Assembly: GCA_903869595.1 (NCBI GenBank)
Contig: CAIPZV010000023.1
Span: 1-49,568 of the forward strand
DNA length: 49,568 bases
DNA from: an uncultured beta proteobacterium
GTDB lineage: Bacteria; Pseudomonadota; Gammaproteobacteria; Burkholderiales; Burkholderiaceae_C
Direction of reading: 5' to 3'
This document shows positions 42,441-49,568 of the stretch, piece after piece; the first letter of the stretch is position 1, and each line of letters opens with the position of its first letter. Under the pieces are notes generated by a model. That model had not been told where the DNA came from. It saw nothing but the letters and a program-made list of their open reading frames with translations, and made no database searches. The position numbers and the translations under genes were made by a program.

Positions 42441-42567
42441 GGTTGTCTTCCTTCGACTGGCTTAGTTGGCGTACCCGCCGGCGCTGACGCTCCTGCAGGG
42501 GTGGCAGAGTGTAGCGATTGGCGGCGCGCCGCTTAGGGGCGGCCTGCCTGTGGCGCGCAAGCCAGGC

Positions 42568-43461
42568 TTAAAGCATGGCCTTAAGCAGCTTGGCCATCTC
42601 CGACGGGTTGCGCGTGACTTTGAAGCCACACTCTTCCATGACGGCCAATTTGGCGTCTGCGGTGTCGGCGCCGCCGCTGATCAGCGCGCCGGCGTGGCCC
42701 ATGCGCTTACCCGCGGGCGCGGTGACGCCGGCGATAAAGCCGACGATGGGTTTTTTCATGTTCAGCTTGCACCAGCGGGCGGCTTCGGCTTCGTCGGGGC
42801 CGCCGATTTCGCCGATCATGATGACGGCATCGGTGTCCGGGTCGTCGTTGAAGGCGCGCATGATGTCGATGTGCTTGAGCCCGTTGATCGGGTCGCCGCC
42901 AATGCCCACGGCGGTCGATTGGCCTAGGCCGATTTCGGTGAGCTGCGCTACCGCTTCATAAGTGAGTGTGCCCGAGCGGCTGACCACGCCGATGCGGCCT
43001 TTGCGGTGGATGTGGCCGGGCATGATGCCGATCTTGATTTCTTCGGGCGTGATCAGGCCCGGGCAGTTGGGCCCGAGCAGCAGCGTCTTTTTGCCGCCAG
43101 CCGCTTCTTTGGCGCGCATTTTGTTGCGCAACTCCAGCATGTCGCGCACCGGGATGCCTTCGGTAATACAAATAGCCAAGTCCAGGTCGGCCTCGACGGC
43201 TTCCCAGATGGCCGCTGCCGCGCCGGGGGGCGGCACGTAAATGACGGACACCGTGGCGCCGGTTTCGTGTGCGGCTTCTTTGACGGAGGCGTAGATTGGG
43301 ATGCCCAGCACCGACTCACCGGCTTTTTTGGGGTTGACGCCGGCTACAAAGCAGGCTTTGCCGTTGGCGTATTCCTGGCATTTTTCGGTGTGGAATGCGC
43401 CGGTTTTGCCGGTAATGCCCTGGGTAATAACGCGGGTGTCTTTGTTGATGAAGATCGACAT
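42568..43461 (-). CDS. sucD: Succinyl-CoA synthetase, alpha subunit
   Basis: A 297-residue ADP-forming succinyl-CoA synthetase alpha subunit. [20 protein letters not shown] and [11 protein letters not shown] bind Co[15 protein letters not shown] and [13 protein letters not shown] are family motifs; His256 in [15 protein letters not shown] is the phosphohistidine. It is coded 30 bases after sucC in one operon. TCA cycle enzyme. Confidence 0.97.
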   Translation of the reverse strand: MSIFINKDTRVITQGITGKTGAFHTEKCQEYANGKACFVAGVNPKKAGESVLGIPIYASVKEAAHETGATVSVIYVPPPGAAAAIWEAVEADLDLAICITEGIPVRDMLELRNKMRAKEAAGGKKTLLLGPNCPGLITPEEIKIGIMPGHIHRKGRIGVVSRSGTLTYEAVAQLTEIGLGQSTAVGIGGDPINGLKHIDIMRAFNDDPDTDAVIMIGEIGGPDEAEAARWCKLNMKKPIVGFIAGVTAPAGKRMGHAGALISGGADTADAKLAVMEECGFKVTRNPSEMAKLLKAML

Positions 43462-43491
43462 GGCGGTTTCTTTCTGACGGTGGCGTGGGCG

Positions 43492-44661
43492 TTAGGCGTG
43501 GGCTTGGACAGCGGCGACGACTTTTTGCGCCGCTTCGGCCATGGTGTCGGCGCTGATGATGGGCAGGCCCGATTCGGCCAGCATTTTTTTGCCGATGTCC
43601 TCGTTGGTGCCCTTCATGCGCACCACCAGCGGCACTTGCAAATTGACCGCTTTGCAGGCGGCGATAACGCCGTGGGCAATCGTGTCGCACTTCATGATGC
43701 CGCCAAAGATGTTGACCAAAATAGCCTTGACCTTGGGGTTTTTGAGCATGATCTTGAAAGCCTCGGTCACCTTCTCGGGGGTGGCGCCGCCGCCTACGTC
43801 CAAAAAGTTGGCTGGCTCGGCGCCAAACAGCTTGATGGTGTCCATGGTCGCCATGGCCAGGCCTGCGCCGTTGACTAGGCAGCCGATGTTGCCGTCCAGG
43901 CTGATATAGGCCAGGTCAAATTTGGAGGCCTCGATCTCGGCAGCGTCTTCCTCGTCCAGGTCGCGGTAGGCGACGATGTCGGGGTGGCGGTAGAGCGCGT
44001 TGGCGTCAAAGTTGAACTTCGCGTCCAGGGCTTTGATGTTGCCATTGCCTTCCAAAATCAGCGGGTTCACTTCCACCAGGCTGGCGTCGGTGTCCATATA
44101 GACCTGGTAGATTTTTTGCAGCACGTCGACCGCTTTGGCGGTGGAGCCAGCGGGCACGCCAATCGCATCGGCCAGTTTTTTGGCTTGCGCGTCGGTCAGG
44201 CCTAGGGCCGGGTCGACGATCTCGGTGATGATTTTTTCTGGCGTGTCATGCGCCACGCCTTCGATGTCCATACCCCCTTCACTCGATGCGATCATGGCCA
44301 CGCGCTGGCTGGCACGGTCGGTGACGGCGGAGACGTAATATTCTTTTTTGATGTCCGCGCCGTCTTCAATGAGCAAGCGGCGCACTTTTTGGCCCATGGG
44401 CCCGGTTTGGTGGGTAATGAGTTGCATGCCCAAAATCTCGGTCGCTAACTGTTTGACTTCGTCAATCGAGCGGGCCAGCTTGACGCCGCCGCCTTTGCCG
44501 CGACCACCGGCATGAATCTGCGCCTTGACCACCCACACCGGGCCGCCGAGTTTTTGCGCGGCTTCAACCGCCTCTTGCACCGTAAAAGCAGGGATGCCGC
44601 GCGGCACAGGCACGCCAGCATTGCGCAAGATTTCCTTGCCTTGGTATTCGTGGATTTTCAT
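43492..44661 (-). CDS. sucC: Succinyl-CoA synthetase, beta subunit
   Basis: A 389-residue ATP-grasp beta subunit. [59 protein letters not shown] and [35 protein letters not shown] are all standard, and [11 protein letters not shown] is present in the form [11 protein letters not shown]. It is first in the sucC-sucD operon. The 187-base gap before argC contains the promoter region but no element that I can name. Confidence 0.97.
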   Translation of the reverse strand: MKIHEYQGKEILRNAGVPVPRGIPAFTVQEAVEAAQKLGGPVWVVKAQIHAGGRGKGGGVKLARSIDEVKQLATEILGMQLITHQTGPMGQKVRRLLIEDGADIKKEYYVSAVTDRASQRVAMIASSEGGMDIEGVAHDTPEKIITEIVDPALGLTDAQAKKLADAIGVPAGSTAKAVDVLQKIYQVYMDTDASLVEVNPLILEGNGNIKALDAKFNFDANALYRHPDIVAYRDLDEEDAAEIEASKFDLAYISLDGNIGCLVNGAGLAMATMDTIKLFGAEPANFLDVGGGATPEKVTEAFKIMLKNPKVKAILVNIFGGIMKCDTIAHGVIAACKAVNLQVPLVVRMKGTNEDIGKKMLAESGLPIISADTMAEAAQKVVAAVQAHA

Positions 44662-44848
44662 GGCTTTTCTCTTTTGGAATAGTGCGTGCGGTGAAGCACT
44701 TCGCGGTGCGCAAACCAGGGGATGACCGCGGGTAGCGCAAAGACGCGGAACTGTATCATGGTGCGGCGCGTCAAACTTGCCACGCGCTTACGCTGCGCAA
44801 GGGCCGCTGTAGCCCCCGATTTGTCAGCATTCCATGCCTTTTGAGCCC

Positions 44849-45769
44849 ATGAAAAAAATCTTTATCGACGGCGAAGCCGGTACCACCGGCCTGCAAATCC
44901 GCGAGCGCCTGCAAGCCATGGCGCAGATCGAGATGCTGCGCATAGACCCGGCGCTGCGCAAAGACGACGCGGCCAAGCGCGCCTTGATGGCGCAGGCCGA
45001 TGTGGTGATTTTGTGCCTGCATGACGATGCGGCTATCGCCTCAGTGGCCATGGTGGACGCGCTGCGCCGCGACACCGGCAAAGCGCCGCGCATCATCGAC
45101 GCCTCCACCGCGCACCGCACCGCGCCGGGCTGGGTCTATGGCTTTGCCGAACTGTGCGCCGGCCAAAGCGCGGCGATTGCCGCCGCCGACCGTGTGGCCA
45201 ACCCCGGCTGCTACGCCACCGGCGCGATTGCGCTCTTGCGCCCCTTGATCGACGCGGGCTTGCTGCCGCCCGACTTTGCGGTCTGCCTGCCATCGGTCAG
45301 CGGCTACAGCGGCGGCGGGCGCAGCATGATTGAAGCTTTTGAAGCGGGCAGCGCAGCGCCTTTTGAGTTGTATGCCTTGGGCCTACAGCACAAACACATC
45401 CCCGAAATCATGCATTGCAGCGGCCTGACGCGCCGCCCGCTGTTTGTGCCCTCGGTGGGTAATTTCGCGCAAGGCATGTTGGTGCAATTGCCGTTGCACC
45501 TGGACAGCCTGCCCGGCCAACCCAGCGCCCAGGCCCTGCACCAAGCACTGGCTGCGCACTACGCCGGTAGCCGCACCGTGACGGTGGAGCCGCCCACCGC
45601 CGACGGCAAGCTCGACGCCGTGGCCCTGGCCGGTAGTAACCAAATGGAGCTGCGCGTCTTCGCCAACCCAGCCGCCGGCCACGCCCTGCTGGTCGCGCGC
45701 CTGGACAACCTGGGCAAAGGCGCCAGCGGCGCGGCGGTGCAAAACTTGGAGTTGATGCTCGGGCTGTGA
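44849..45769 (+). CDS. argC: N-acetyl-gamma-glutamyl-phosphate reductase, type 2
   Basis: A 306-residue arginine biosynthesis enzyme reducing N-acetylglutamyl phosphate to the semialdehyde with [25 protein letters not shown] is the nucleotide fold of the short (type 2) form; [15 protein letters not shown] holds the active-site Cys121. The ATG at 44849 is chosen, since homologues start at (M)[10 protein letters not shown]; an ATG at 44834 in the same frame is possible. It is divergent from sucC. Confidence 0.94.
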   Translation: MKKIFIDGEAGTTGLQIRERLQAMAQIEMLRIDPALRKDDAAKRALMAQADVVILCLHDDAAIASVAMVDALRRDTGKAPRIIDASTAHRTAPGWVYGFAELCAGQSAAIAAADRVANPGCYATGAIALLRPLIDAGLLPPDFAVCLPSVSGYSGGGRSMIEAFEAGSAAPFELYALGLQHKHIPEIMHCSGLTRRPLFVPSVGNFAQGMLVQLPLHLDSLPGQPSAQALHQALAAHYAGSRTVTVEPPTADGKLDAVALAGSNQMELRVFANPAAGHALLVARLDNLGKGASGAAVQNLELMLGL

Positions 45770-45814
45770 GCGGGGTGGTTGCGCCTGGCCCAGACAAGAG
45801 CCCCAGAAAGCGCT

Positions 45815-45834
45815 AAATTGGGCGCCAAATTTGG
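45815..45834. promoter_or_regulatory. Palindromic operator of the orphan Phd-type antitoxin
   Basis: AAATTGG (45815-45821) and CCAAATT (45825-45831) form an inverted repeat, and CCAAATTTGG (45825-45834) is a perfect 10-base palindrome overlapping it. It lies 9 bases before the antitoxin ATG, matching the arrangement at 1823. It is the probable autoregulatory operator and looks intact although the toxin is lost. Confidence 0.6.
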
Positions 45835-45843
45835 AGCTTAGCC

Positions 45844-46095
45844 ATGGAAAGCATCTATCCCGACATCACCGTTAGCATGTCGCGGTTCAAAAAAAACCCG
45901 GCTGCCGTGCTGCGCGACGCCAAGCATCGGCCAGTGGCGGTGCTCAACCACAACAAGGCGGCCTTCTATGTGGTCGAGCCAGCGTTGTTTGCGGCCATGC
46001 TCGAAGAATTGGCCGACCAAGCCTTGTACCGCACCGTGCTCTCGCGTCTGAGCGAGCGCTCCAGCGCCATCGAAGTCGATATTGATGCCATTTGA
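45844..46095 (+). CDS. Phd/YefM family antitoxin, without intact toxin
   Basis: An 83-residue antitoxin. ITVSMSRFKKNPAAVLRDAKHRPVAVLNHNKAAFYVVEPALF is the Phd/YefM fold, and the helical C-terminal half (FAAMLEELADQALYRTVLSRLSERSS) would bind a toxin. It is fully open and has a palindromic operator, so it should be expressed. The expected RelE-type toxin downstream is only a frameshifted stub. Same length and fold as the antitoxin at 1849, but clearly different sequence. Confidence 0.85.
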   Translation: MESIYPDITVSMSRFKKNPAAVLRDAKHRPVAVLNHNKAAFYVVEPALFAAMLEELADQALYRTVLSRLSERSSAIEVDIDAI

Positions 46096-46098
46096 GAG

Positions 46099-46162
46099 GT
46101 GAGCCAAATAAACGCTCTAGCTGCGATTTGAGCCCAGCGCAAGCGCCGAGTGGCAGGCCAAA
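46099..46162 (+). pseudogene. RelE/ParE-type toxin remnant (frameshifted, truncated)
   Basis: GTG at 46099 reads MSQINALAAI then stops, but 46124-46162 in the next frame reads RFEPSASAEWQAK, which is the N-terminal helix of a RelE/ParE toxin (compare AIHPQAEREWAKLD in the toxin at 2097). The 25-base distance means one net extra base has shifted the frame. After Lys the similarity stops completely. GTGAGCCAAA also matches the start of the intact toxin gene at 2097. It is therefore the dead beginning of the partner of the antitoxin at 45844. Confidence 0.7.
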
Positions 46163-46175
46163 AATGCCCTCAGTC

Positions 46176-46577
46176 TTAATCTTGGCTTTTGTGCTTGGCG
46201 CTGATGTAGGAAGATACGCCATACCCTCCAGCAAACCCGCACAACACTTTAACAATATCAAGCACGATAGCTTCTTTGCCGATATAAAGTGCGAACACAA
46301 TGAGTGCAACCGTCACCATCACAATAAAAGCAGCAAATACCAACCTATGCATTTGAACCGTTTTATTGACGGCTCTTTCATCCCTTCGGTCTGACGCTTG
46401 GGCATCTATGGACTTATCTGCAATTTTTTGATTGTGATCCAATTCCTTTAACTGGATATCGGCCTGTTTTAGTTCGAGTGTGATGCGGGATTCTTGCAGA
46501 CTCAGCATGCGCTGAATAGTCGCTTCTGAAACACCTCGAGGTATGCCCTCTGCTTTTTTGGGTACGTGTTCTGTCAT
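46176..46577 (-). CDS. Coiled-coil, two-helix membrane protein, unknown
   Basis: A 133-residue protein. The N-terminal part (about 20-75: SEATIQRMLSLQESRITLELKQADIQLKELDHNQKIADKS) should form a coiled coil; residues about 82-102 (VFAAFIVMVTVALIVFALYIG) and 106-127 (VLDIVKVLCGFAGGYGVSSYI) are membrane helices, and the end KHKSQD is short and charged. Its layout is like that of DUF2335-type predicted membrane proteins, but I do not claim homology. The start overlaps the stop of the upstream gene by four bases. Sequence is AT-richer than the neighbours and likely acquired. Function unknown. Confidence 0.6.
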   Translation of the reverse strand: MTEHVPKKAEGIPRGVSEATIQRMLSLQESRITLELKQADIQLKELDHNQKIADKSIDAQASDRRDERAVNKTVQMHRLVFAAFIVMVTVALIVFALYIGKEAIVLDIVKVLCGFAGGYGVSSYISAKHKSQD

Positions 46578-46780
46578 GCGGATTGATGGCTTTTCAATCT
46601 AGGCATGGTGTACTGAACATCGAATCCACCAAAGTCATCCTTGCCGATGACGGGTGAAACAAACCGCGATCGCGCAATTAAGTCTGGCGAATCTTTTAAA
46701 AGTTTTTGAAACTCTGCCGGGGTCAAAATTTCCCTGCGTACCGGCTCAAGACTTAGTGCTGAGAACTTGGGCGTTTTCAT
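46574..46780 (-). CDS. Small protein, unknown, upstream partner in the insert
   Basis: A 68-residue soluble protein: basic N-terminus, a helical segment LTPAEFQKLLKDSPDLIARSR, and a C-terminal part VIGKDDFGGFDVQYTMPRLK. No motif or family is recognised. It overlaps the following membrane-protein gene (ATGA), so the two are co-translated and probably function together. AAAGCC precedes the ATG; no strong ribosome-binding site. Confidence 0.5.
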   Translation of the reverse strand: MKTPKFSALSLEPVRREILTPAEFQKLLKDSPDLIARSRFVSPVIGKDDFGGFDVQYTMPRLKSHQSA

Positions 46781-46885
46781 GGCTTTGCTCTATTGGTAAA
46801 AACGGATAAAAATCATACCATCGGCCTTAAATTCTGAATAGGTGTTTTTCTGGCGTTGCCAGTTCATCGCAATAGGCAGAGGCGT

Positions 46886-47050
46886 TTAGATGGGGTAATG
46901 TTGGGCTTCGTAGGCTTGTACCAGGGTACCTAGGACCCCCAGCCGTTCGCCTTCGGGCGATTGCGGGGCCGGGTCTAGATCGATCAGCGCCGACACCTCG
47001 CACAGGGCTGCAAGGTAGTCCGCTTCGGTTTGAATGGTTTTGATTTCCAT
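46886..47050 (-). pseudogene. HigA-like antitoxin remnant (no DNA-binding domain)
   Basis: A 54-residue open frame, MEIKTIQTEADYLAALCEV...LDPAPQSPEGERLGVLGTLVQAYEAQHYPI, which is the N-terminal half of HigA-type antitoxins (pattern I-TEADY-AAL-EVS...PEG-RL-VL-TL-AYE--HYPI). The family then continues with a helix-turn-helix of about 45 residues, but here TAA follows directly, and the same frame beyond it has no such domain. No higB lies upstream. The cut coincides with the edge of the AT-richer insert. It could still make a short peptide, so a functional fragment is not ruled out. Confidence 0.65.
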
Positions 47051-47130
47051 CTTTAGGCTACTTTGAGCCGGTTCACCATGGAGGGCAAGCACAAATGCTG
47101 CTCAGCGGGCAAACAGTCTCTTTAGCCTGT

Positions 47131-47799
47131 TCAGGAGAGCGGCATGCCAAAGCGCTCCCATCGCGGCAGCCAGTTTTCTTTGAATGCCACCGAAAGCACT
47201 AAGTGATGGGCGCGACCCACCAGTAGGTGGCGGGGCACGGGGCCGATATAGCGCGAGTCGGCGCTGTTATCGCGGTTGTCCCCCATCATCCAGTAGTGGC
47301 CTTCGGGCACTCGAAAAGCGGGCATCGAGCGCAGGGATGGCACGCTAGGCAACCATTGCACCGAGTGGTCATGCTCGCCCAGATGCTCGCGCAGTCGTAA
47401 TGCAGGCAAAACGGCTGTTTCGTCAATAGGCTCTTGCACTTGAACGCCATCCGAATACTGCGCCGCTTCGCCATTGATGATGAGCACACCTTTGCGCATT
47501 TCTACCGTGTCGCCAGGCAGTGCGACCAGTCGCTTAATGAGTCGGGTGCCGTCTTTGGGAGAGAAAAAAACCACGATATCGCCTGGTCGCGGTTCGTCGA
47601 TTCGCGAAACTGCAATGTCGGTAAGCGGGATTTTTAGATCGTAGGCGACGCGGTTGACCAGTACCACATCGCCTTCGAGCAAGGAGGGGCGCATGGAGCC
47701 GGAAGGAATCGGATTCCAGTCGGCAATGGCGGTGCGAAAGAGTCCGAATAAAAACAAGAAAAGGATGAAGCCCCGGTTTTCGACCCACAATTTTTTCAT
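47131..47799 (-). CDS. lepB: Signal peptidase I (short form)
   Basis: A 222-residue S26 signal peptidase with one N-terminal membrane helix (FILFLFLFGLFRTAIA). Catalytic Ser35 is in PSGSMRPSL and Lys89 in LIKRLVALPGD; the box MGDNRDNSADSR is present near the C-terminus. AGGAG is 11 bases before the ATG. It is shorter than the usual two-helix LepB encoded beside lepA, and here it stands next to recX, so it is probably an additional signal peptidase. It would remove signal peptides on the outer side of the inner membrane. Confidence 0.92.
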   Translation of the reverse strand: MKKLWVENRGFILFLFLFGLFRTAIADWNPIPSGSMRPSLLEGDVVLVNRVAYDLKIPLTDIAVSRIDEPRPGDIVVFFSPKDGTRLIKRLVALPGDTVEMRKGVLIINGEAAQYSDGVQVQEPIDETAVLPALRLREHLGEHDHSVQWLPSVPSLRSMPAFRVPEGHYWMMGDNRDNSADSRYIGPVPRHLLVGRAHHLVLSVAFKENWLPRWERFGMPLS

Positions 47800-47841
47800 T
47801 GCGCCAACTCCTATTTACCTGCACATTTGGAAAATCTTATC

Positions 47842-48303
47842 TTAATCCCCATCACATTCAAAAGCCCCCGAAACCACGCGGGCGATAGCCTCACCGCCAA
47901 AGCCGCGACTGGCTAAAAAGCGCACTTGTTTGGCGCGCTCGGCGGGGGTGGTTGCAGGGCTGCCGAATTTTTTGCGCCAGACTTCAAAAGCGCGCGCTTG
48001 TTCGCTGGCGCGTAGTTGGTTCAGGGCCTGGGCCATGGCTTCGGGTTCCATGCCTTTGGCATGCATCTCTTGGCGGATGCGGGCGTTGCCCAGTTTGGCG
48101 CTGCGGCGGTGGACCAGGGAGTCGACGGCGCGCTGTTCGCTTTGCAGGTCTTTGGCGGCCAGTTTGTCCAGCACGGCGGCGAGTTCGCCTGGCGTTTCTT
48201 CAAACTGTGCCAGCTTGCGCTGCAACTCGGCGCGCGAATGCTCGCGGCTGCTGAGCAGGCGCAGCGCGCGGCCGGTGAGGGAGAGTTTGGGGCCGGTGGC
48301 CAT
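47842..48303 (-). CDS. recX: RecA regulator
   Basis: A 153-residue RecX protein that modulates RecA filaments. SLTGRALRLLSSREHSRAELQRKLAQF is the first three-helix repeat, LVHRRSAKLGNARIRQEMHAKGM the second, and AKQVRFLASRGFGGEAIARVV the last. The ATG at 48303 is chosen (MATGPKLSLTGRAL); the open extension to 48369 runs into the recA-recX gap and is rejected. It follows recA by 114 bases, in which a CCCGC-N5-GCGGG hairpin (48369-48383) may partly stop transcripts. Confidence 0.94.
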   Translation of the reverse strand: MATGPKLSLTGRALRLLSSREHSRAELQRKLAQFEETPGELAAVLDKLAAKDLQSEQRAVDSLVHRRSAKLGNARIRQEMHAKGMEPEAMAQALNQLRASEQARAFEVWRKKFGSPATTPAERAKQVRFLASRGFGGEAIARVVSGAFECDGD

Positions 48304-48417
48304 GGTGCGCGTTGATAGGAAAGCGGGGAGCGAGCCGGAAGAAGTCCATCCGCCGCCGATGTCCGGCACCCGCTAACTGCGGGATACCGGGCGCCGGGGG
48401 AGGACGCTTACCTGGCT

Positions 48418-49506
48418 TTACGCAGCAGCTTCGGCCTTTTTGCCACCTTTGGCTTTGGCTTCGGGCACTTCGGGTGCGCCCGCTATCAGCGGGATGCCGA
48501 GGGACTCGCGCACTTTGTTTTCGATTTCGGTAGACAGGGCGACGTTTTCGCGCAGGAATTCGCGCGCGTTGTCGCGGCCTTGGCCGATTTTTTCGCCTTG
48601 GTAGGCGTACCAGGCGCCGGATTTTTCGATGATGTGCGCGTTCACCCCCATGTCGATGATCTCGCCGTGGCGGCTGATGCCTTCGCCAAACAGGATGTCG
48701 AACTCGGCCGTCTTAAAGGGCGAGGCGACTTTGTTTTTCACCACCTTGACTTTGGTCTCGTTGCCGATGGCCTCGTCGCCTTTTTTGATGGTGCCGGTGC
48801 GACGGATGTCCAGGCGCACCGAGGCGTAGAACTTGAGCGCATTGCCGCCAGTGGTGGTCTCGGGGCTGCCGAACATGACGCCGATCTTCATGCGGATCTG
48901 GTTGATGAAGATGACCATGCAATTGGTCTTTTTGATGTGCGCGGTGAGTTTGCGCAGCGCCTGGCTCATGAGACGGGCTTGCAGGCCGGGCAGGGAGTCG
49001 CCCATTTCGCCTTCCAGCTCGGCCTTAGGGGTAAGGGCGGCCACCGAGTCCACCACGATCAAGTCCACCGCGCCCGAGCGCACCAGGCTGTCCACAATCT
49101 CTAGCGCTTGTTCGCCGGTGTCGGGCTGGCTGATCAGCAGGTCTTGCAGATTGACGCCGAGTTTTTGGGCGTATTGGATGTCTAGGGCGTGTTCGGCATC
49201 GACAAAAGCGCATTGGCCGCCTTGCTTTTGCATCTCGGCAATCACTTGCAGGGTGAGCGTGGTTTTGCCGGAGGACTCTGGGCCGTAAATTTCGACCACG
49301 CGGCCACGCGGCAGGCCGCCTACGCCCAGGGCGATGTCCAGGCCCAAAGAGCCGGTGGACACGACCTGGATGTCTTCAATCACTTCGCCTTCGCCCAGGC
49401 GCATGATGGTGCCTTTGCCAAATTGCTTTTCGATCTGGGCCAGGGCCACGGCCAGGGCTTTGGCTTTTTCGCTGTTGGGGGCCATGGTTTTGACGGGTGC
49501 GTCCAT
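48418..49506 (-). CDS. recA: Recombinase A
   Basis: A 362-residue RecA, the strand-exchange protein and SOS co-protease. [22 protein letters not shown] is the N-terminus, GPESSGKT at 75-82 the Walker A site, [45 protein letters not shown] and the loop [53 protein letters not shown] regions follow. The C-terminal end is basic ([12 protein letters not shown]) rather than acidic as in E. coli. GGAG is 8 bases before the ATG at 49506. A LexA-like box lies upstream. Confidence 0.98.
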   Translation of the reverse strand: MDAPVKTMAPNSEKAKALAVALAQIEKQFGKGTIMRLGEGEVIEDIQVVSTGSLGLDIALGVGGLPRGRVVEIYGPESSGKTTLTLQVIAEMQKQGGQCAFVDAEHALDIQYAQKLGVNLQDLLISQPDTGEQALEIVDSLVRSGAVDLIVVDSVAALTPKAELEGEMGDSLPGLQARLMSQALRKLTAHIKKTNCMVIFINQIRMKIGVMFGSPETTTGGNALKFYASVRLDIRRTGTIKKGDEAIGNETKVKVVKNKVASPFKTAEFDILFGEGISRHGEIIDMGVNAHIIEKSGAWYAYQGEKIGQGRDNAREFLRENVALSTEIENKVRESLGIPLIAGAPEVPEAKAKGGKKAEAAA

Positions 49507-49552
49507 GAGAAATCTCCTGTGAGGGTGGGTGGGTAATCTTGGAATCCGGCGT

Positions 49553-49568
49553 CTGGTATTAACCACAG
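49553..49568. promoter_or_regulatory. recA: Probable LexA (SOS) box upstream of recA
   Basis: CTGGTATTAACCACAG has the form CTG-N10-CAG, the consensus arrangement of LexA sites, and is 47-62 bases before the recA start codon. The window ends exactly at its last base, so flanks cannot be judged. Confidence 0.6.

Larger units (their letters stand above)
46163..46880. other. AT-richer insert carrying two unknown genes
   Basis: From the breakpoint of the RelE remnant to the cut end of the HigA-like remnant the base composition becomes clearly richer in A/T than the surrounding chromosome. The segment holds only two overlapping minus-strand genes (46176-46577 and 46574-46780) plus their short leader. 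No transposase, integrase, terminal inverted repeat or target duplication is seen, so the mechanism of insertion is unknown. Confidence 0.55.

Noticed and set aside
43006..43878. 290-codon plus-strand open frame over sucD-sucC
   Set aside because: Spans two well-supported genes and their gap; the product is Phe/Gly/His-rich shadow sequence.
46092..46394. Plus-strand frame directly after the orphan antitoxin, in the position of a toxin
   Set aside because: It starts with TTG, shows no RelE/ParE or other toxin feature, and overlaps most of the minus-strand coiled-coil protein. The true toxin remnant is in another frame.
1..49568. tRNA, rRNA, tmRNA or riboswitch genes
   Set aside because: None was recognised by eye. 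A covariance-model scan is needed to exclude small or divergent ones.

Overview
The window is a stretch of a GC-rich Betaproteobacterial chromosome. Gene content and order (recA-recX, sucC-sucD next to a TerC protein and type IV pilin genes, PglL-like O-oligosaccharyltransferases, moaC, a PhaM granule regulator, purE-purK, fba-pyk) point to Burkholderiales and most likely Comamonadaceae (Rhodoferax-like). That assignment is inference from gene content; no 16S gene is present. Most of the sequence is dense, ordinary chromosome with short gaps. I found no gene-free stretch longer than about 300 bases, no tRNA or rRNA gene, no CRISPR array and no transposase.

Layout. 1-6.5 kb (+): acyl-CoA metabolism (thiolase, acyl-CoA dehydrogenase, CaiB/BaiF CoA-transferase) with a GFA protein, a rhodanese and a YchJ-like protein, interspersed with a Phd/RelE and an AbrB/PIN toxin-antitoxin (TA) pair. 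6.5-9.8 kb (-): an ABC-F ATPase, a MASE1-like membrane protein and a MarR-like regulator behind an AT-rich control region. 9.8-18.2 kb: mmsA and a class III aminotransferase (beta-alanine/malonate-semialdehyde type) with a divergent LysR regulator, then D-amino-acid dehydrogenase with a divergent TetR regulator, a metallophosphoesterase and a second LysR regulator. 18.3-22.6 kb: a small membrane protein, a YedK/HMCES protein, a TPR membrane protein, PhaM and a FIST sensor protein. 22.7-34 kb: Sua5, purK-purE, a CnoX-type thioredoxin, a FitAB-like TA pair, purC, fba, pyk, mnmA, a Nudix hydrolase and a DUF3717/DUF1289 protein. 34-42.5 kb: two TerC paralogues bracket a BepA-like protease, moaC and a pilin/pilin-glycosylation module. 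42.5-49.6 kb: sucD-sucC, argC, a decayed TA region interrupted by an AT-richer two-gene insert, a short signal peptidase I, recX and recA with a probable LexA box at the window edge.

Most notable regions. First, the window holds three complete TA pairs plus the remains of two more, and each of the four antitoxin genes that begins a locus is preceded by a short inverted repeat. At 45.8-47.1 kb an intact Phd-type antitoxin is followed by only the first codons of a RelE-like toxin, already frameshifted. A small AT-richer block follows, carrying two unknown overlapping genes (one a coiled-coil, two-helix membrane protein), and beyond it lies a HigA-like antitoxin cut off before its DNA-binding domain. 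This looks like an insertion or deletion scar between TA genes and is the best candidate for something undescribed. Second, two different PglL/Wzy-like ligases alternate with two type IV pilin genes. Third, there is a three-copy palindromic intergenic repeat family and an unrelated long hairpin between pyk and fba.
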